From NCBI GenBank assembly GCA_041621405.1, contig JBFKAV010000003.1, positions 1 through 64,000 of the forward strand: a DNA stretch of 64,000 nucleotides. Reading direction: 5' to 3'. The stretch comes from JBFKAV01 sp041621405 (GTDB taxonomy: Bacteria > Pseudomonadota > Alphaproteobacteria > Rhodobacterales > Rhodobacteraceae). The notes beneath the pieces were generated by a model. It made no database searches, was not told the origin of the DNA, and saw only the letters and a list, made by a program, of their open reading frames with translations. Positions within the stretch are counted from its first letter, which is position 1. Each line of letters begins with the position of its first letter. Both the position numbers and the translations under genes were made by a program. Positions 35,466 to 44,891 of the stretch are shown here, one piece after another.

Positions 35466-36158
35466 CTACCCCAGGTAGCGCCTAAGCGCCTCGGGCGGAT
35501 CGGCGAACAGCGCCGCCGTCTCCACCGGCGGCGCGGCGCGGCCGTCATCCACCAGGATCACGTGACTCGCAATCCGCCGTGCGTCCCCGGGCTCGTGGGT
35601 GATGATGAGGCAGGTCGCGCCGGTCTCGCGCGCGAGCTCGGCCACGAGGTCCAGCATCTCGGCCTTGAGCGCTGGGCCGAGCGCCGAGAACGGCTCGTCG
35701 AGCAGCACCACGGGCCGCGCCATCAAGAGCATCCGCGCCAGCGCCACCCGGCTCTGCTGCCCGCCAGACAGCGCGGCGGGCCGCCGCTGGCCGAGCCCGG
35801 CCAGACCCACGCGGCCAAGCGCCGCCTCGACCTGCGCCCGATCATCGGCCGAGAGATTCAGCGTGGGTCGGAGCCCCAGGCCGACATTCTCGGCCACGGT
35901 CAGGTGCGGAAACAGGTTCTGGTCCTGGAAGATCACGCTCACGGGCCGTGCGCCGGGGGCCAGGTCGGTCAGGTCTGCGTCGCCCCAGGTCACCCGCCCC
36001 GCCTCGGGCGCAAGAAAACCGGCGATGGTGTTCAGCAGCGTCGACTTGCCCGAGCCCGACGGTCCGATCACCGCGCAGAGCGCACCCCTCGACACCGCGA
36101 GGTCTGCCGTCAGCCGGAACTCGCCCAGCCGCACCTCTACGCCCTCAAGCCGGAGCAT
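35466..36158 (-). CDS. thiQ: thiamine ABC transporter ATP-binding protein
   Basis: 230-aa ATPase energising thiamine/TPP import. Walker A GPSGSGKST, signature ALSGGQQSRVALARML, Walker B VVLLDEPFSALG and switch His IITHEPGD are intact. It overlaps the permease gene stop by 14 bases, indicating translational coupling. Third gene of thiBPQ, under the TPP riboswitch. Confidence 0.93.
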   Translation of the reverse strand: MLRLEGVEVRLGEFRLTADLAVSRGALCAVIGPSGSGKSTLLNTIAGFLAPEAGRVTWGDADLTDLAPGARPVSVIFQDQNLFPHLTVAENVGLGLRPTLNLSADDRAQVEAALGRVGLAGLGQRRPAALSGGQQSRVALARMLLMARPVVLLDEPFSALGPALKAEMLDLVAELARETGATCLIITHEPGDARRIASHVILVDDGRAAPPVETAALFADPPEALRRYLG

Positions 36159-37716
36159 TGACCCGTCCTCCCCGGTCGAAGACCCAGAACAGCGCCAGGC
36201 TCGCCGCCATCAGGACCAGCGCTGCGCCCAGCGCATCGTCCATTCGGTAGGCCGCCATCAGGCGGTAGAGCTGCAAGGGAAGGGTGGCGATCTCGGGGTT
36301 GGCGAAGAGCGCGATCACGCCGAGATCGCCCATCGAGAAGGCCGCCGCGATACCGGCCGAGAAGCCGAGCGCCCGCCGGAGCCGCGGCAGGATCAGAAGC
36401 CGGAGCCGCGCGCCGCCCTCGATCCCGAGGCTGTCGGCCAGCCGGCCATAGGAAGCCTCGGCCTCGCGCAGGGCCGGGATCAGCGCGCGGAGCGCGAATG
36501 GTAGCGTCATCGCCGCGTTGACCGTGGCCGTCACCGGCAGCGCCAGCGCCGCCGGATCGGCCAGCGGGAAGAGGAGGATGAAAAGCCCGGTGCCCATCAC
36601 CAGCGGCGAGGCTGCGACGGTCAGGTAGCCGATCCCCTCCACCAGCGCACTGCCGGCTCGACCGCGGAGCCGCTCGACCAGCAGCGCGATCGGCAAGGCC
36701 AGCATGAGCGTCAGCCCCGCCGAGCCGAGCGCCACCGCGAGCGACCGCAGCGTCGCCAGCCAGACCGAGGCCGGCAGCCCCGCCAGTGATGCCGCCCCGG
36801 CGGCCGCCACTGCCCCGAGCGGAAGGAGAAGGAACAGCGACACCGCCGCGAGCAGCCCCGTGTCCAGCGCCCTCAGGCCCGCCGTCCCCGCGTCCCAGCG
36901 CTCCACCGCCCGGTCGAGCCCCGCGCCCATCGCGGCCGGCACCGCCGCGCGCAGCGCGAACAGCGCCGCCAGCAAAGTCAGCGCGACCTGCACCAGCGCC
37001 AGGAGCGCCGCGCGGCCGAGGTCGAATTCGTAGGTGAAGGCCTGGTAGATCGCGAGCTCGACCGTCGTCGCCCTGGGGCCGCCGCCGAGGGTCAGCGCCA
37101 CAGCAAAGCTCGTCAGGCAGACGAGGAAGATCACGGCGAAGGCGCCGGGCAGCGCGTCGCGCAGCATCGGCCGCTCGAGGATGCGGGCGATCTCGGCCGG
37201 GCCGAGGCCGAGCGTGGCGGCGAGCCGGAACCGCTCGGACGGAATCGCGAGCCAGCCCTGCAGGATGAGGCGCGTGGCGAGCGGCAGGTTGAAGAAGACA
37301 TGCGCCAGCACCACGCCGTGGAGCCCGTAGATGTCAACCGGCGGCAAGCCGAGGAAGGCTAGCCCCTGCGATACCAGCCCGGCCCGGCCGAACACGGCGA
37401 GAAGCCCGAGAACGGCCACGATCACCGGAAGGATGAAGGGCGCGCCGAGGAGGGTGACCAGGAGCCCCCGGCCCGGGAACCGCCGCCGCGCCAAGGCCCG
37501 GGCCACCGGGATCGCGAGTAGGCAGGAGAGGGTGGCGGACAGGACCGCCTGGGTCACCGTGAAGCGCACCGCCGCCCAGTCGGCCATCCCGAGCGCCGCC
37601 GGTGCCTCGGCGCGCAGCGCCACGGCCGCCAGCGTGCCCAGCGTCAGCGCAAGGACCAGCGCCGCCGCTGCGGCGCCGGCCCGGTGCTGCGCTTCGAGGA
37701 CGGGGCGCGCGCTCAC
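36145..37716 (-). CDS. thiP: thiamine ABC transporter permease
   Basis: 523-aa inner-membrane permease with two fused copies of the binding-protein-dependent permease domain (about 50-260 and 300-510), each with an EAA-like loop (LAATLGLGPAEIARILERPM and SYGRLADSLGIEGGARLRLL). About twelve transmembrane helices. Length fits ThiP. It lies 72 bases after thiB and overlaps thiQ. Confidence 0.93.
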   Translation of the reverse strand: MSARPVLEAQHRAGAAAAALVLALTLGTLAAVALRAEAPAALGMADWAAVRFTVTQAVLSATLSCLLAIPVARALARRRFPGRGLLVTLLGAPFILPVIVAVLGLLAVFGRAGLVSQGLAFLGLPPVDIYGLHGVVLAHVFFNLPLATRLILQGWLAIPSERFRLAATLGLGPAEIARILERPMLRDALPGAFAVIFLVCLTSFAVALTLGGGPRATTVELAIYQAFTYEFDLGRAALLALVQVALTLLAALFALRAAVPAAMGAGLDRAVERWDAGTAGLRALDTGLLAAVSLFLLLPLGAVAAAGAASLAGLPASVWLATLRSLAVALGSAGLTLMLALPIALLVERLRGRAGSALVEGIGYLTVAASPLVMGTGLFILLFPLADPAALALPVTATVNAAMTLPFALRALIPALREAEASYGRLADSLGIEGGARLRLLILPRLRRALGFSAGIAAAFSMGDLGVIALFANPEIATLPLQLYRLMAAYRMDDALGAALVLMAASLALFWVFDRGGRVNAPA

Positions 37717-37788
37717 CGGAACGCCACGCCCGGATGCGACCCGGGGCCGTCGCCCGGGCAGCCCGGATTCACGCTCGGTCCCACGGCG

Positions 37789-38772
37789 CTACCGGCTCAG
37801 CGCGGCGCGCCAGGTCTCGATCGCGCGGTCGCGCACCTGCGCCGCTTCGCGTGGCGGGTAGAGCAGCGCGCGCGCCGGGACCGTCAGGGTCTCGAAGCCC
37901 TGCGGCAGGCCGTCTGCCGGCGTCACCGCCGGGTACATCCAGTTCGTCGTCGGGATCACCGACTGGAAGGCGTCGGTGACGATGAAGTCGAGGAAGGCGC
38001 GGGCCAGCTCCGGCTCCTCGGTCGAGGCGATCATGCCGGCCACCTCCACCTGCAGGTAGTGGCCCTCCTCGAAGCGGGCGGCGGCCTTGGTCGGGTCGTC
38101 TTCGGCGATCAGGTGGTAGGCGGGCGAGGTGGTGTAGGAGAGCACCATGTCGGCCTCGCCCTCGAGGAAGAGGCCATAGGCTTCCGACCAGCCGGGCGTG
38201 ACCGTCAGGATGTTGTCGGAGAGCGCCTCCCAGATCTCGCCCGCGCGGTCGCTATAGGCGGCCTCGACCCACAGGAGCAGGCCGAGCCCCGGGGTCGAGG
38301 AGCGCGGGTCCTGGATCAGGATCTTCAGATCCGAGGCGGCGAGCGCCTCGAGGCTCACGGGCGGCTCGGCGAGCTTCGTGGTGTCGTAGACGAAGGCGAA
38401 GTAACCCCAGTCGTACGGCACGAAGAGGTCGTCTTCCCAAGCCACCGGCAGGTCGTAGTCGGCTGACACGTCCACCGGCTGGAACAGGGCCGAGTCGGCC
38501 GCGGCCGCCGTGAGGTTGGTGTCGAGCCCTAGCACCACGTCGGCCTCGGTCCGCGCGCCCTCAAGGCGGACGCGCGCGAGCAGCCCCGCGCCGTCGCCGG
38601 CGGCAACGAACTTCAGGTCGCAGCCGCAGCTCTCCTCGAAGGCGGCCTCCACCGCCGGGCCAGGACCCCATTCGGCAACGAAGCTGTCGTAAGTGTAGAC
38701 GGTAAGCTCGGGGGATTGTGCCCCGGCCATCGTGGCCATGAGCAGTCCCGCGGCAAGGGTGGGAAACTTCAT
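37789..38772 (-). CDS. thiB: thiamine-binding periplasmic protein
   Basis: 327-aa solute-binding protein of the thiamine importer. A signal peptide (MKFPTLAAGLLMATMAGAQ) is followed by LTVYTYDSFVAEWGPGPAVE, the ThiB/TbpA start. Segments FVPYDWGYFAFVYDTTKL and STPGLGLLLWVEAAY match the family. I chose ATG 38772 because GGAGGA lies six bases upstream; the 38784 start has no such site. Expression is likely repressed by TPP through the riboswitch just upstream. Confidence 0.94.
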   Translation of the reverse strand: MKFPTLAAGLLMATMAGAQSPELTVYTYDSFVAEWGPGPAVEAAFEESCGCDLKFVAAGDGAGLLARVRLEGARTEADVVLGLDTNLTAAAADSALFQPVDVSADYDLPVAWEDDLFVPYDWGYFAFVYDTTKLAEPPVSLEALAASDLKILIQDPRSSTPGLGLLLWVEAAYSDRAGEIWEALSDNILTVTPGWSEAYGLFLEGEADMVLSYTTSPAYHLIAEDDPTKAAARFEEGHYLQVEVAGMIASTEEPELARAFLDFIVTDAFQSVIPTTNWMYPAVTPADGLPQGFETLTVPARALLYPPREAAQVRDRAIETWRAALSR

Positions 38773-38811
38773 GTCATCCTCCATTGCGACGGGCGGGGTG
38801 GAGGATCGCTT

Positions 38812-38901
38812 TCGACCTTCCCTCCGCCGGTCTTAACCGGTTCAGGTTCAACGGGTTCGCGTGTCGCGTCTCAGCCCCACGTGCGGGGCGCCCCGAGGTA
38901 T
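38812..38901 (-). ncRNA. TPP (THI-element) riboswitch
   Basis: Read on the minus strand, the leader of thiB holds the conserved CTGAGA (38874-38869), ACCTGAACCGG (38847-38837) and GCGGAGGGA (38827-38819) in the right order, with a P1-P2 region starting in GGGGCGCCCC. These are the TPP-binding helix junction elements. The aptamer ends about 40 bases before the start codon, so it could act on translation start or on transcription termination; no T-tract terminator is clear. Confidence 0.93.
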
Positions 38902-38965
38902 CGTTGAACGTAGCGCGTCCTGCGGTGGGCGCAAGGGGCTCCGCCCCCAGCCGCGCCTGCAGCGC

Positions 38966-38999
38966 GACTCCCCCCGGGGTATTTCCGAAACGGCGAAGA
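38966..38999. repeat. intergenic GGGGTATTT-type repeat, copy B
   Basis: Core CCCCCCGGGGTATTTCCGA then AACGGCGAAG, between the riboswitch and aroC. It resembles copy A in the stretch GG-GGTATTTCCGA and ends in GAAG. It also has the CCCCCCGG start shared with copies C and D. Confidence 0.5.
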
Positions 39000-39055
39000 G
39001 GCGGGGCTATCGGCCCGGCTTGAGCGCGAGGGCGTTTGCCCCTATGCGGGAGGCC

Positions 39056-40156
39056 ATGAGCTTCAACAGCTTCGGCCACCTCTTCCGCGTCACCACCTGG
39101 GGCGAAAGCCACGGGCCGGCGCTCGGCTGCACGGTCGACGGTTGCCCGCCCGGCGTGCCGCTGACCGAGGCCGAGATCCAGCCCTGGCTGGACCGGAGGA
39201 AGCCAGGCCAATCGAAGTTCACGACCCAGCGCCGCGAGGAAGACCAGGTCGAGATCCTCTCGGGGGTCTACGAGGGAATGACGACCGGCACGCCGATCCA
39301 GCTCATGATCCGCAACACCGACCAGCGCTCGAAGGACTATTCAGAGATCGCGGCGAAGGTCCGCCCCGGGCATGCGGACATCACCTACCACCTGAAGTAC
39401 GGGCTCAGGGACCCGCGCGGTGGCGGCCGCTCCTCGGCGCGCGAGACGGCGGCGCGGGTTGCTGCCGGCGGCGTGGCGCGGGCGGTGCTCGGAAAGCTCG
39501 CGCCGGTTCTGGGGATCACCGGATACCTGGTGCAGATGGGCCCGCGCCGAATCGACCGGGACCGGTTCGACCTGGAGGAGATCGGCAGGAACCCGTTCTG
39601 GTGCCCGGATCCGGCGGCGGCCGAGGATTGGGCGGACTACCTCGACGAGCTCCGCAAGTCCGGCAACTCGGTCGGCGCGGTGATCGAGGTGGTGGCGAAG
39701 GGCGTGCCCCCGGGCCTCGGCGCGCCGGTCTATGCCAAGCTCGACACCGAGCTCGCCGCGGCATGCATGAGCATCAACGCTGTCAAGGGCGTCGAGATTG
39801 GCGCCGGCATGGGCGCGGCGGCGCTGACCGGCGTCGAGAACGCCGACGAGATTTCCATGGGACCCGATGGCCCGGTGTTCTCCTCGAACCACGCCGGCGG
39901 CATCCTCGGCGGCATCTCCACCGGCCAGGACGTGGTGGTACGCTTTGCGGTCAAGCCCACCTCCTCGATCCTCACCCCGCGCAATACCATCACGGTCGCC
40001 GGCGAGGAGACCGAGATCGTGACCAAGGGCCGCCACGACCCCTGCGTCGGCATTCGCGCGGTGCCGGTGGGCGAGGCGATGGTAGCCTGCATCCTGCTCG
40101 ACCAGCTCCTGCTTGACCGGGCGCAGACCGGCGGCCAGCGCGGCCGGATCGGCTGA
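39056..40156 (+). CDS. aroC: chorismate synthase
   Basis: 366-aa FMN-dependent enzyme of the last shikimate-pathway step, 5-enolpyruvylshikimate 3-phosphate to chorismate. Signatures: [39 protein letters not shown], and FAVKPTSSI near the C-terminus. Start ATG 39056 follows GGGAGG. Standard length. It ends seven bases from the convergent TauE/SafE gene. Confidence 0.97.
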   Translation: MSFNSFGHLFRVTTWGESHGPALGCTVDGCPPGVPLTEAEIQPWLDRRKPGQSKFTTQRREEDQVEILSGVYEGMTTGTPIQLMIRNTDQRSKDYSEIAAKVRPGHADITYHLKYGLRDPRGGGRSSARETAARVAAGGVARAVLGKLAPVLGITGYLVQMGPRRIDRDRFDLEEIGRNPFWCPDPAAAEDWADYLDELRKSGNSVGAVIEVVAKGVPPGLGAPVYAKLDTELAAACMSINAVKGVEIGAGMGAAALTGVENADEISMGPDGPVFSSNHAGGILGGISTGQDVVVRFAVKPTSSILTPRNTITVAGEETEIVTKGRHDPCVGIRAVPVGEAMVACILLDQLLLDRAQTGGQRGRIG

Positions 40157-40163
40157 GGGCGGA

Positions 40164-40925
40164 TCAGAGGCCCCGCAGGCCGTCGGCAACGAGCTTGAGC
40201 GACACCGCCAGCAGCGCCCAGATCACGATGCGGAAGAACAGCTTCTCGGGCAGCACCCTGACCAGCCAGACCCCGAGGAAGACCGCAGCCGCCGCGGGCG
40301 CCATCAGCATCGCCGCCACCTTCAGGTTGGCCGGGTTGAGCTGGCCGAGCGCCCAGTAGGGCGGAAGCTTGATCGCGTTGACATAGGTGAAGAGCACCGT
40401 CGTGGTGCCGGCGAAGGAGGTCTTGGTGAGCCGCAAGGGCAGAACGTAGACTTGGTAAGGCGGCCCGCCGGAATGGCTGACGAAGCTGGTGAAGCCGGCG
40501 ACGGTGCCCCAGAACAGCCCGCGTCCCAGCCGCGCCGGCCGCGGTGGCCCCTCGGGTCCGCGCCTCAGGAGGAGGTTCAGCGCGAACGATGCGCCGATCA
40601 TGCCCACGAGCAGCTTCACCGCCGCCTCCGGGACCAGGTGCGCCGTCGCCCAGCCCAGCGCCACGCCGGCGGTGGCGCCGGCCGCCACGACGGCCACCAC
40701 CCGCCGGTCGAAGGCACGGCGGTAGGCGTAGAGCCCGAACATGTCCGACAGCACGTATACCGGCAGCAGCAGCCCCGCCGCCGTCACCGGCGAGATCATC
40801 AGCGACAGGGTCGGCACGGCGAGCATTCCCACCATCGGCAGCCCGCCCTTCGACATGCCGACGAACACGGATGCCGCCACGGCCGCCACCCAGAACACCG
40901 GCCCTTCCATTCCGCACTCCGCCAT
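40164..40925 (-). CDS. TauE/SafE family anion exporter
   Basis: 253-aa membrane protein with about eight hydrophobic helices. It has the family's two half-repeats: VFVGMSKGGLPMVGM near the N-terminus and FTSFVSHSGGPPYQVYVLPL in the middle. Relatives export sulfite or sulfoacetate, or move other organic anions. It may relate to the sulfonate genes 20 kb downstream but is not in that cluster; substrate unproven. Confidence 0.85.
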   Translation of the reverse strand: MAECGMEGPVFWVAAVAASVFVGMSKGGLPMVGMLAVPTLSLMISPVTAAGLLLPVYVLSDMFGLYAYRRAFDRRVVAVVAAGATAGVALGWATAHLVPEAAVKLLVGMIGASFALNLLLRRGPEGPPRPARLGRGLFWGTVAGFTSFVSHSGGPPYQVYVLPLRLTKTSFAGTTTVLFTYVNAIKLPPYWALGQLNPANLKVAAMLMAPAAAAVFLGVWLVRVLPEKLFFRIVIWALLAVSLKLVADGLRGL

Positions 40926-40990
40926 CGCCCGCGCTCCCGCGCCTTTAGCGCAATCGCCGGCGCCCGGCCAGAGCGCCTGCCCGCGGCACC

Positions 40991-42021
<1,031 letters not shown>

Positions 42022-42171
42022 GCCGCCCGCCGCTGCGCTTCGGCACGGCGGCGGCACGGAGCATCTGTCTTTCTCCGCGCAACCCGCGCCATCACCGGCG
42101 GGTCGAACCGGGAGCGCGACTTCCCGTCGGCGCGCCGGTACCTGTCACGTATCGACCATTTCGCCCGAGTT

Positions 42172-42200
42172 GTGATCACGCGTTTCCGACTAGTGATCAC
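42172..42200. promoter_or_regulatory. paired GTGATCAC palindromes upstream of sucC
   Basis: GTGATCAC at 42172-42179 and 42193-42200, 21 bp apart, flanked by T on the left and AA on the right, exactly as upstream of sdhC; the 13-base spacer differs in sequence. The pair ends 107 bases before the sucC ATG. Same spacing with different spacer suggests protein binding rather than a copied repeat. Confidence 0.75.
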
Positions 42201-42240
42201 AAATTACGGAAACTCGGGTCCGAAGACGACTACCGGCGCG

Positions 42241-42256
42241 GAATCCCTTGGGATTC
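42241..42256. other. inverted repeat in the sucC leader
   Basis: GAATCCC-TT-GGGATTC, a perfect 7-bp inverted repeat, 51 bases before the sucC ATG; a second weaker pairing (CTTCCG 42262-42267 with CGGAAG) follows. Could be an operator or a leader RNA hairpin. Confidence 0.35.
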
Positions 42257-42307
42257 GGCCGCTTCCGTGGCATCAAGCCGCAAATCGCGGAAGCCGAGGG
42301 AGCTCAA

Positions 42308-43501
42308 ATGAACATCCACGAATACCAGGCGAAGGCGCTCCTGCGCTCCTACGGCGCCCCGGTCTCCGACGGCCGGGTGGTGCTGCGGGCCGAGGAGGCG
42401 AAGACGGCGGCCGGGGGGCTCGACGGGCCCTTGTGGGTGGTGAAGGCGCAGATTCACGCCGGCGGCCGCGGCAAGGGCAAGTTCCAGGAGGCCGACGCCG
42501 GCGAGAAGGGCGGGGTGCGGGTGACGAAGTCGGTCGAGGAGGCGGCGAACGAGGCCCGCCGGATGCTCGGCCGCACGCTCGTCACGCACCAGACCGGGCC
42601 GGCCGGAAAACAGGTCAACCGGGTCTACATCGAGGACGGCGCGGGGATCGCGCGCGAGCTTTACCTGGCGCTGTTGGTGGACCGGGCGACCTCGCGGGTC
42701 TCCTTCGTCTGCTCCACCGAGGGTGGCATGGACATCGAGGAGGTGGCGGCCAAGACGCCGGAGAAGATCCTCTCCTTCTCGGTCGACCCGGCGACCGGCT
42801 ACCAGGGCTTCCACGGCCGCCGGATCGCCTTCGGCCTCGGGCTTGCGGGCAACCAGGTCAAGCAGTGCGTGGCGCTGATGGGCACGCTCTACAAGATGTT
42901 CGTCGAGCGCGACATGGAGATGCTGGAGATCAATCCCCTGATCGTCACCGACAAGGGCGATCTGAAGTGCCTCGACGCCAAGATCGGCTTCGACAACAAC
43001 GCGCTCTACCGGCAGCCCGACGTGCTGGCCTTGCGCGACGAGACCGAGGAGGACCCCAAGGAACTCGCCGCCTCGAAATACGACCTGAACTACATCGCGC
43101 TCGACGGCGAGATCGGCTGCATGGTGAACGGCGCCGGGCTGGCGATGGCGACGATGGACATCATCAAGCTCTACGGCTCCGAGCCCGCGAACTTCCTCGA
43201 CGTCGGCGGCGGGGCGACGAAGGAGAAGGTAACCGAGGCGTTCAAGATCATCACCTCGGACAGGAACGTGAAGGGCATCCTCGTCAACATCTTCGGCGGC
43301 ATCATGCGCTGCGACATCATCGCCGAGGGGATCGTGGCGGCGGTGAAGGAGGTGGGCCTCCAGGTGCCGCTGGTGGTGCGGCTCGAGGGGACGAACGTTG
43401 AGAAGGGCAAGGAGATCGTCGCCGGCTCCGGCCTCAACGTGATCGCCGCGGACAACCTGAGCGACGCCGCCGAGAAGATCGTCAAAGCCGTGAAAGGGTA
43501 G
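42308..43501 (+). CDS. sucC: succinyl-CoA synthetase, ADP-forming, beta subunit
   Basis: 397-aa ATP-grasp subunit: [20 protein letters not shown] start, [15 protein letters not shown] (nucleotide site), [16 protein letters not shown] (metal site) and FGGIMRCD near the C-terminus. It couples succinyl-CoA hydrolysis to nucleotide phosphorylation. First gene of a unit running to lpd; next gene five bases away. Confidence 0.98.
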   Translation: MNIHEYQAKALLRSYGAPVSDGRVVLRAEEAKTAAGGLDGPLWVVKAQIHAGGRGKGKFQEADAGEKGGVRVTKSVEEAANEARRMLGRTLVTHQTGPAGKQVNRVYIEDGAGIARELYLALLVDRATSRVSFVCSTEGGMDIEEVAAKTPEKILSFSVDPATGYQGFHGRRIAFGLGLAGNQVKQCVALMGTLYKMFVERDMEMLEINPLIVTDKGDLKCLDAKIGFDNNALYRQPDVLALRDETEEDPKELAASKYDLNYIALDGEIGCMVNGAGLAMATMDIIKLYGSEPANFLDVGGGATKEKVTEAFKIITSDRNVKGILVNIFGGIMRCDIIAEGIVAAVKEVGLQVPLVVRLEGTNVEKGKEIVAGSGLNVIAADNLSDAAEKIVKAVKG

Positions 43502-43506
43502 GGCAC

Positions 43507-44388
43507 ATGGCCGTTCTTGTTGACAAAAACACCAAGGTCATCTGCCAGGGCTTCACCGGCTCGCAGGGCACCTTCCACTCCGAGCAGGCCATCGCCTACG
43601 GCACGAAGATGGTCGGCGGGGTGACGCCGGGCAAAGGCGGGCAGACGCATCTCGACCTGCCGGTCTTCGACTCGGTGCACGCGGCGAAGGCGAAGACCGG
43701 CGCCGACGCCTCGGTGATCTATGTCCCGCCGCCCTTCGCGGCGGACTCGATCCTCGAGGCGATCGACGCCGGGATGCCGCTCATCGTCTGCATCACCGAG
43801 GGGATTCCGGTGCTCGACATGATGAAGGTCAAGCGCGCGCTCGAGGGCTCAAGAAGCACGCTCATCGGCCCGAACTGCCCCGGGGTGATAACGCCCGAGG
43901 CCTGCAAAATCGGCATCATGCCCGGCCACATCCACAAGCGCGGCTCGGTCGGCGTCGTCAGCCGCTCTGGCACGCTGACCTACGAGGCGGTGAAGCAGAC
44001 GACCGACGTGGGCCTCGGGCAATCGACCTGCGTCGGCATCGGCGGCGACCCGATCAAGGGGACCGAGCACATCGACGTGCTGGAATGGTTCCTGGGCGAC
44101 GACGAGACCCAGTCGATCATCATGATCGGCGAGATCGGCGGCTCGGCCGAGGAGGAAGCCGCCCAGTTCCTGAAGGACGAGGCCAAGCGCGGGCGCAAGA
44201 AGCCGGTCGCGGGCTTCATCGCCGGCCGCACGGCGCCCAAGGGCCGCCGCATGGGCCACGCCGGCGCTATCGTCGCCGGGGGCAAGGGCGACGCCGAGAG
44301 CAAGATCGAGGCGATGAAATCCGCCGGCATCACCGTCGCCGACAGCCCGGCCGGCCTCGGCGAGGCGGTCTTGAAGGCGATCGGGTGA
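43507..44388 (+). CDS. sucD: succinyl-CoA synthetase, ADP-forming, alpha subunit
   Basis: 293-aa CoA-binding subunit. CoA-site phrase [38 protein letters not shown] and phospho-His in [10 protein letters not shown] are intact. Its TGA overlaps the GTG of a DUF805 gene, so the next gene is translated by coupling. Confidence 0.98.
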   Translation: MAVLVDKNTKVICQGFTGSQGTFHSEQAIAYGTKMVGGVTPGKGGQTHLDLPVFDSVHAAKAKTGADASVIYVPPPFAADSILEAIDAGMPLIVCITEGIPVLDMMKVKRALEGSRSTLIGPNCPGVITPEACKIGIMPGHIHKRGSVGVVSRSGTLTYEAVKQTTDVGLGQSTCVGIGGDPIKGTEHIDVLEWFLGDDETQSIIMIGEIGGSAEEEAAQFLKDEAKRGRKKPVAGFIAGRTAPKGRRMGHAGAIVAGGKGDAESKIEAMKSAGITVADSPAGLGEAVLKAIG

Positions 44389-44891
44389 GCTTCGGTGATT
44401 CCATAAGGACGTGCTTGAGGAAGTACGTCACCTTTTCTGGGCGAGCCTCCCGCTCCGAATGCTGGTGGTTCGTTCTGTTCTGCTCCCTCGGCGGGGCCGC
44501 GGCGGGCATCGTCGACGCGATTGCGAACGGGATCACCGGAACGAAGAGCGGACCGACGCTGGTGTCCGGGGCCTTCAACCTCGCCACCCTCTTCCCCTCT
44601 ATCGCCGTCGGCTGGCGGCGCATGCACGACACCGGGCGATCGGGGCTCTACCTGTTCTACCCGCTCCTCGTGTTGATCGGGGTTTCGACCTTCGCCGGTC
44701 TCGTCGAAGGCTTCCAGCCGCTCCTGAGCGGCGATTTCCACGCCATCTTCGCAGGCGGTTCCACGGCCATAATGGTCGTCGCGCTCGCGGTTCTACTCCT
44801 GTCGCCGCTCATCGTGCTGTGGTGGCTCACGCGGCCCTCCCAGCCCGGCCCCAACCAATACGGTCCCAACCCGCTTGAGGTGACCCCATGA
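44385..44891 (+). CDS. DUF805 membrane protein
   Basis: 168 aa from GTG 44385, which overlaps the sucD stop (GTGA); its own stop overlaps sucA's ATG (ATGA). DUF805 features: [20 protein letters not shown] at the N-terminus and [20 protein letters not shown] with about four hydrophobic helices. Typical DUF805 proteins have unknown function. Being wedged without gaps between sucD and sucA, it must be made with the TCA enzymes. Confidence 0.88.
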   Translation: MSFGDSIRTCLRKYVTFSGRASRSECWWFVLFCSLGGAAAGIVDAIANGITGTKSGPTLVSGAFNLATLFPSIAVGWRRMHDTGRSGLYLFYPLLVLIGVSTFAGLVEGFQPLLSGDFHAIFAGGSTAIMVVALAVLLLSPLIVLWWLTRPSQPGPNQYGPNPLEVTP

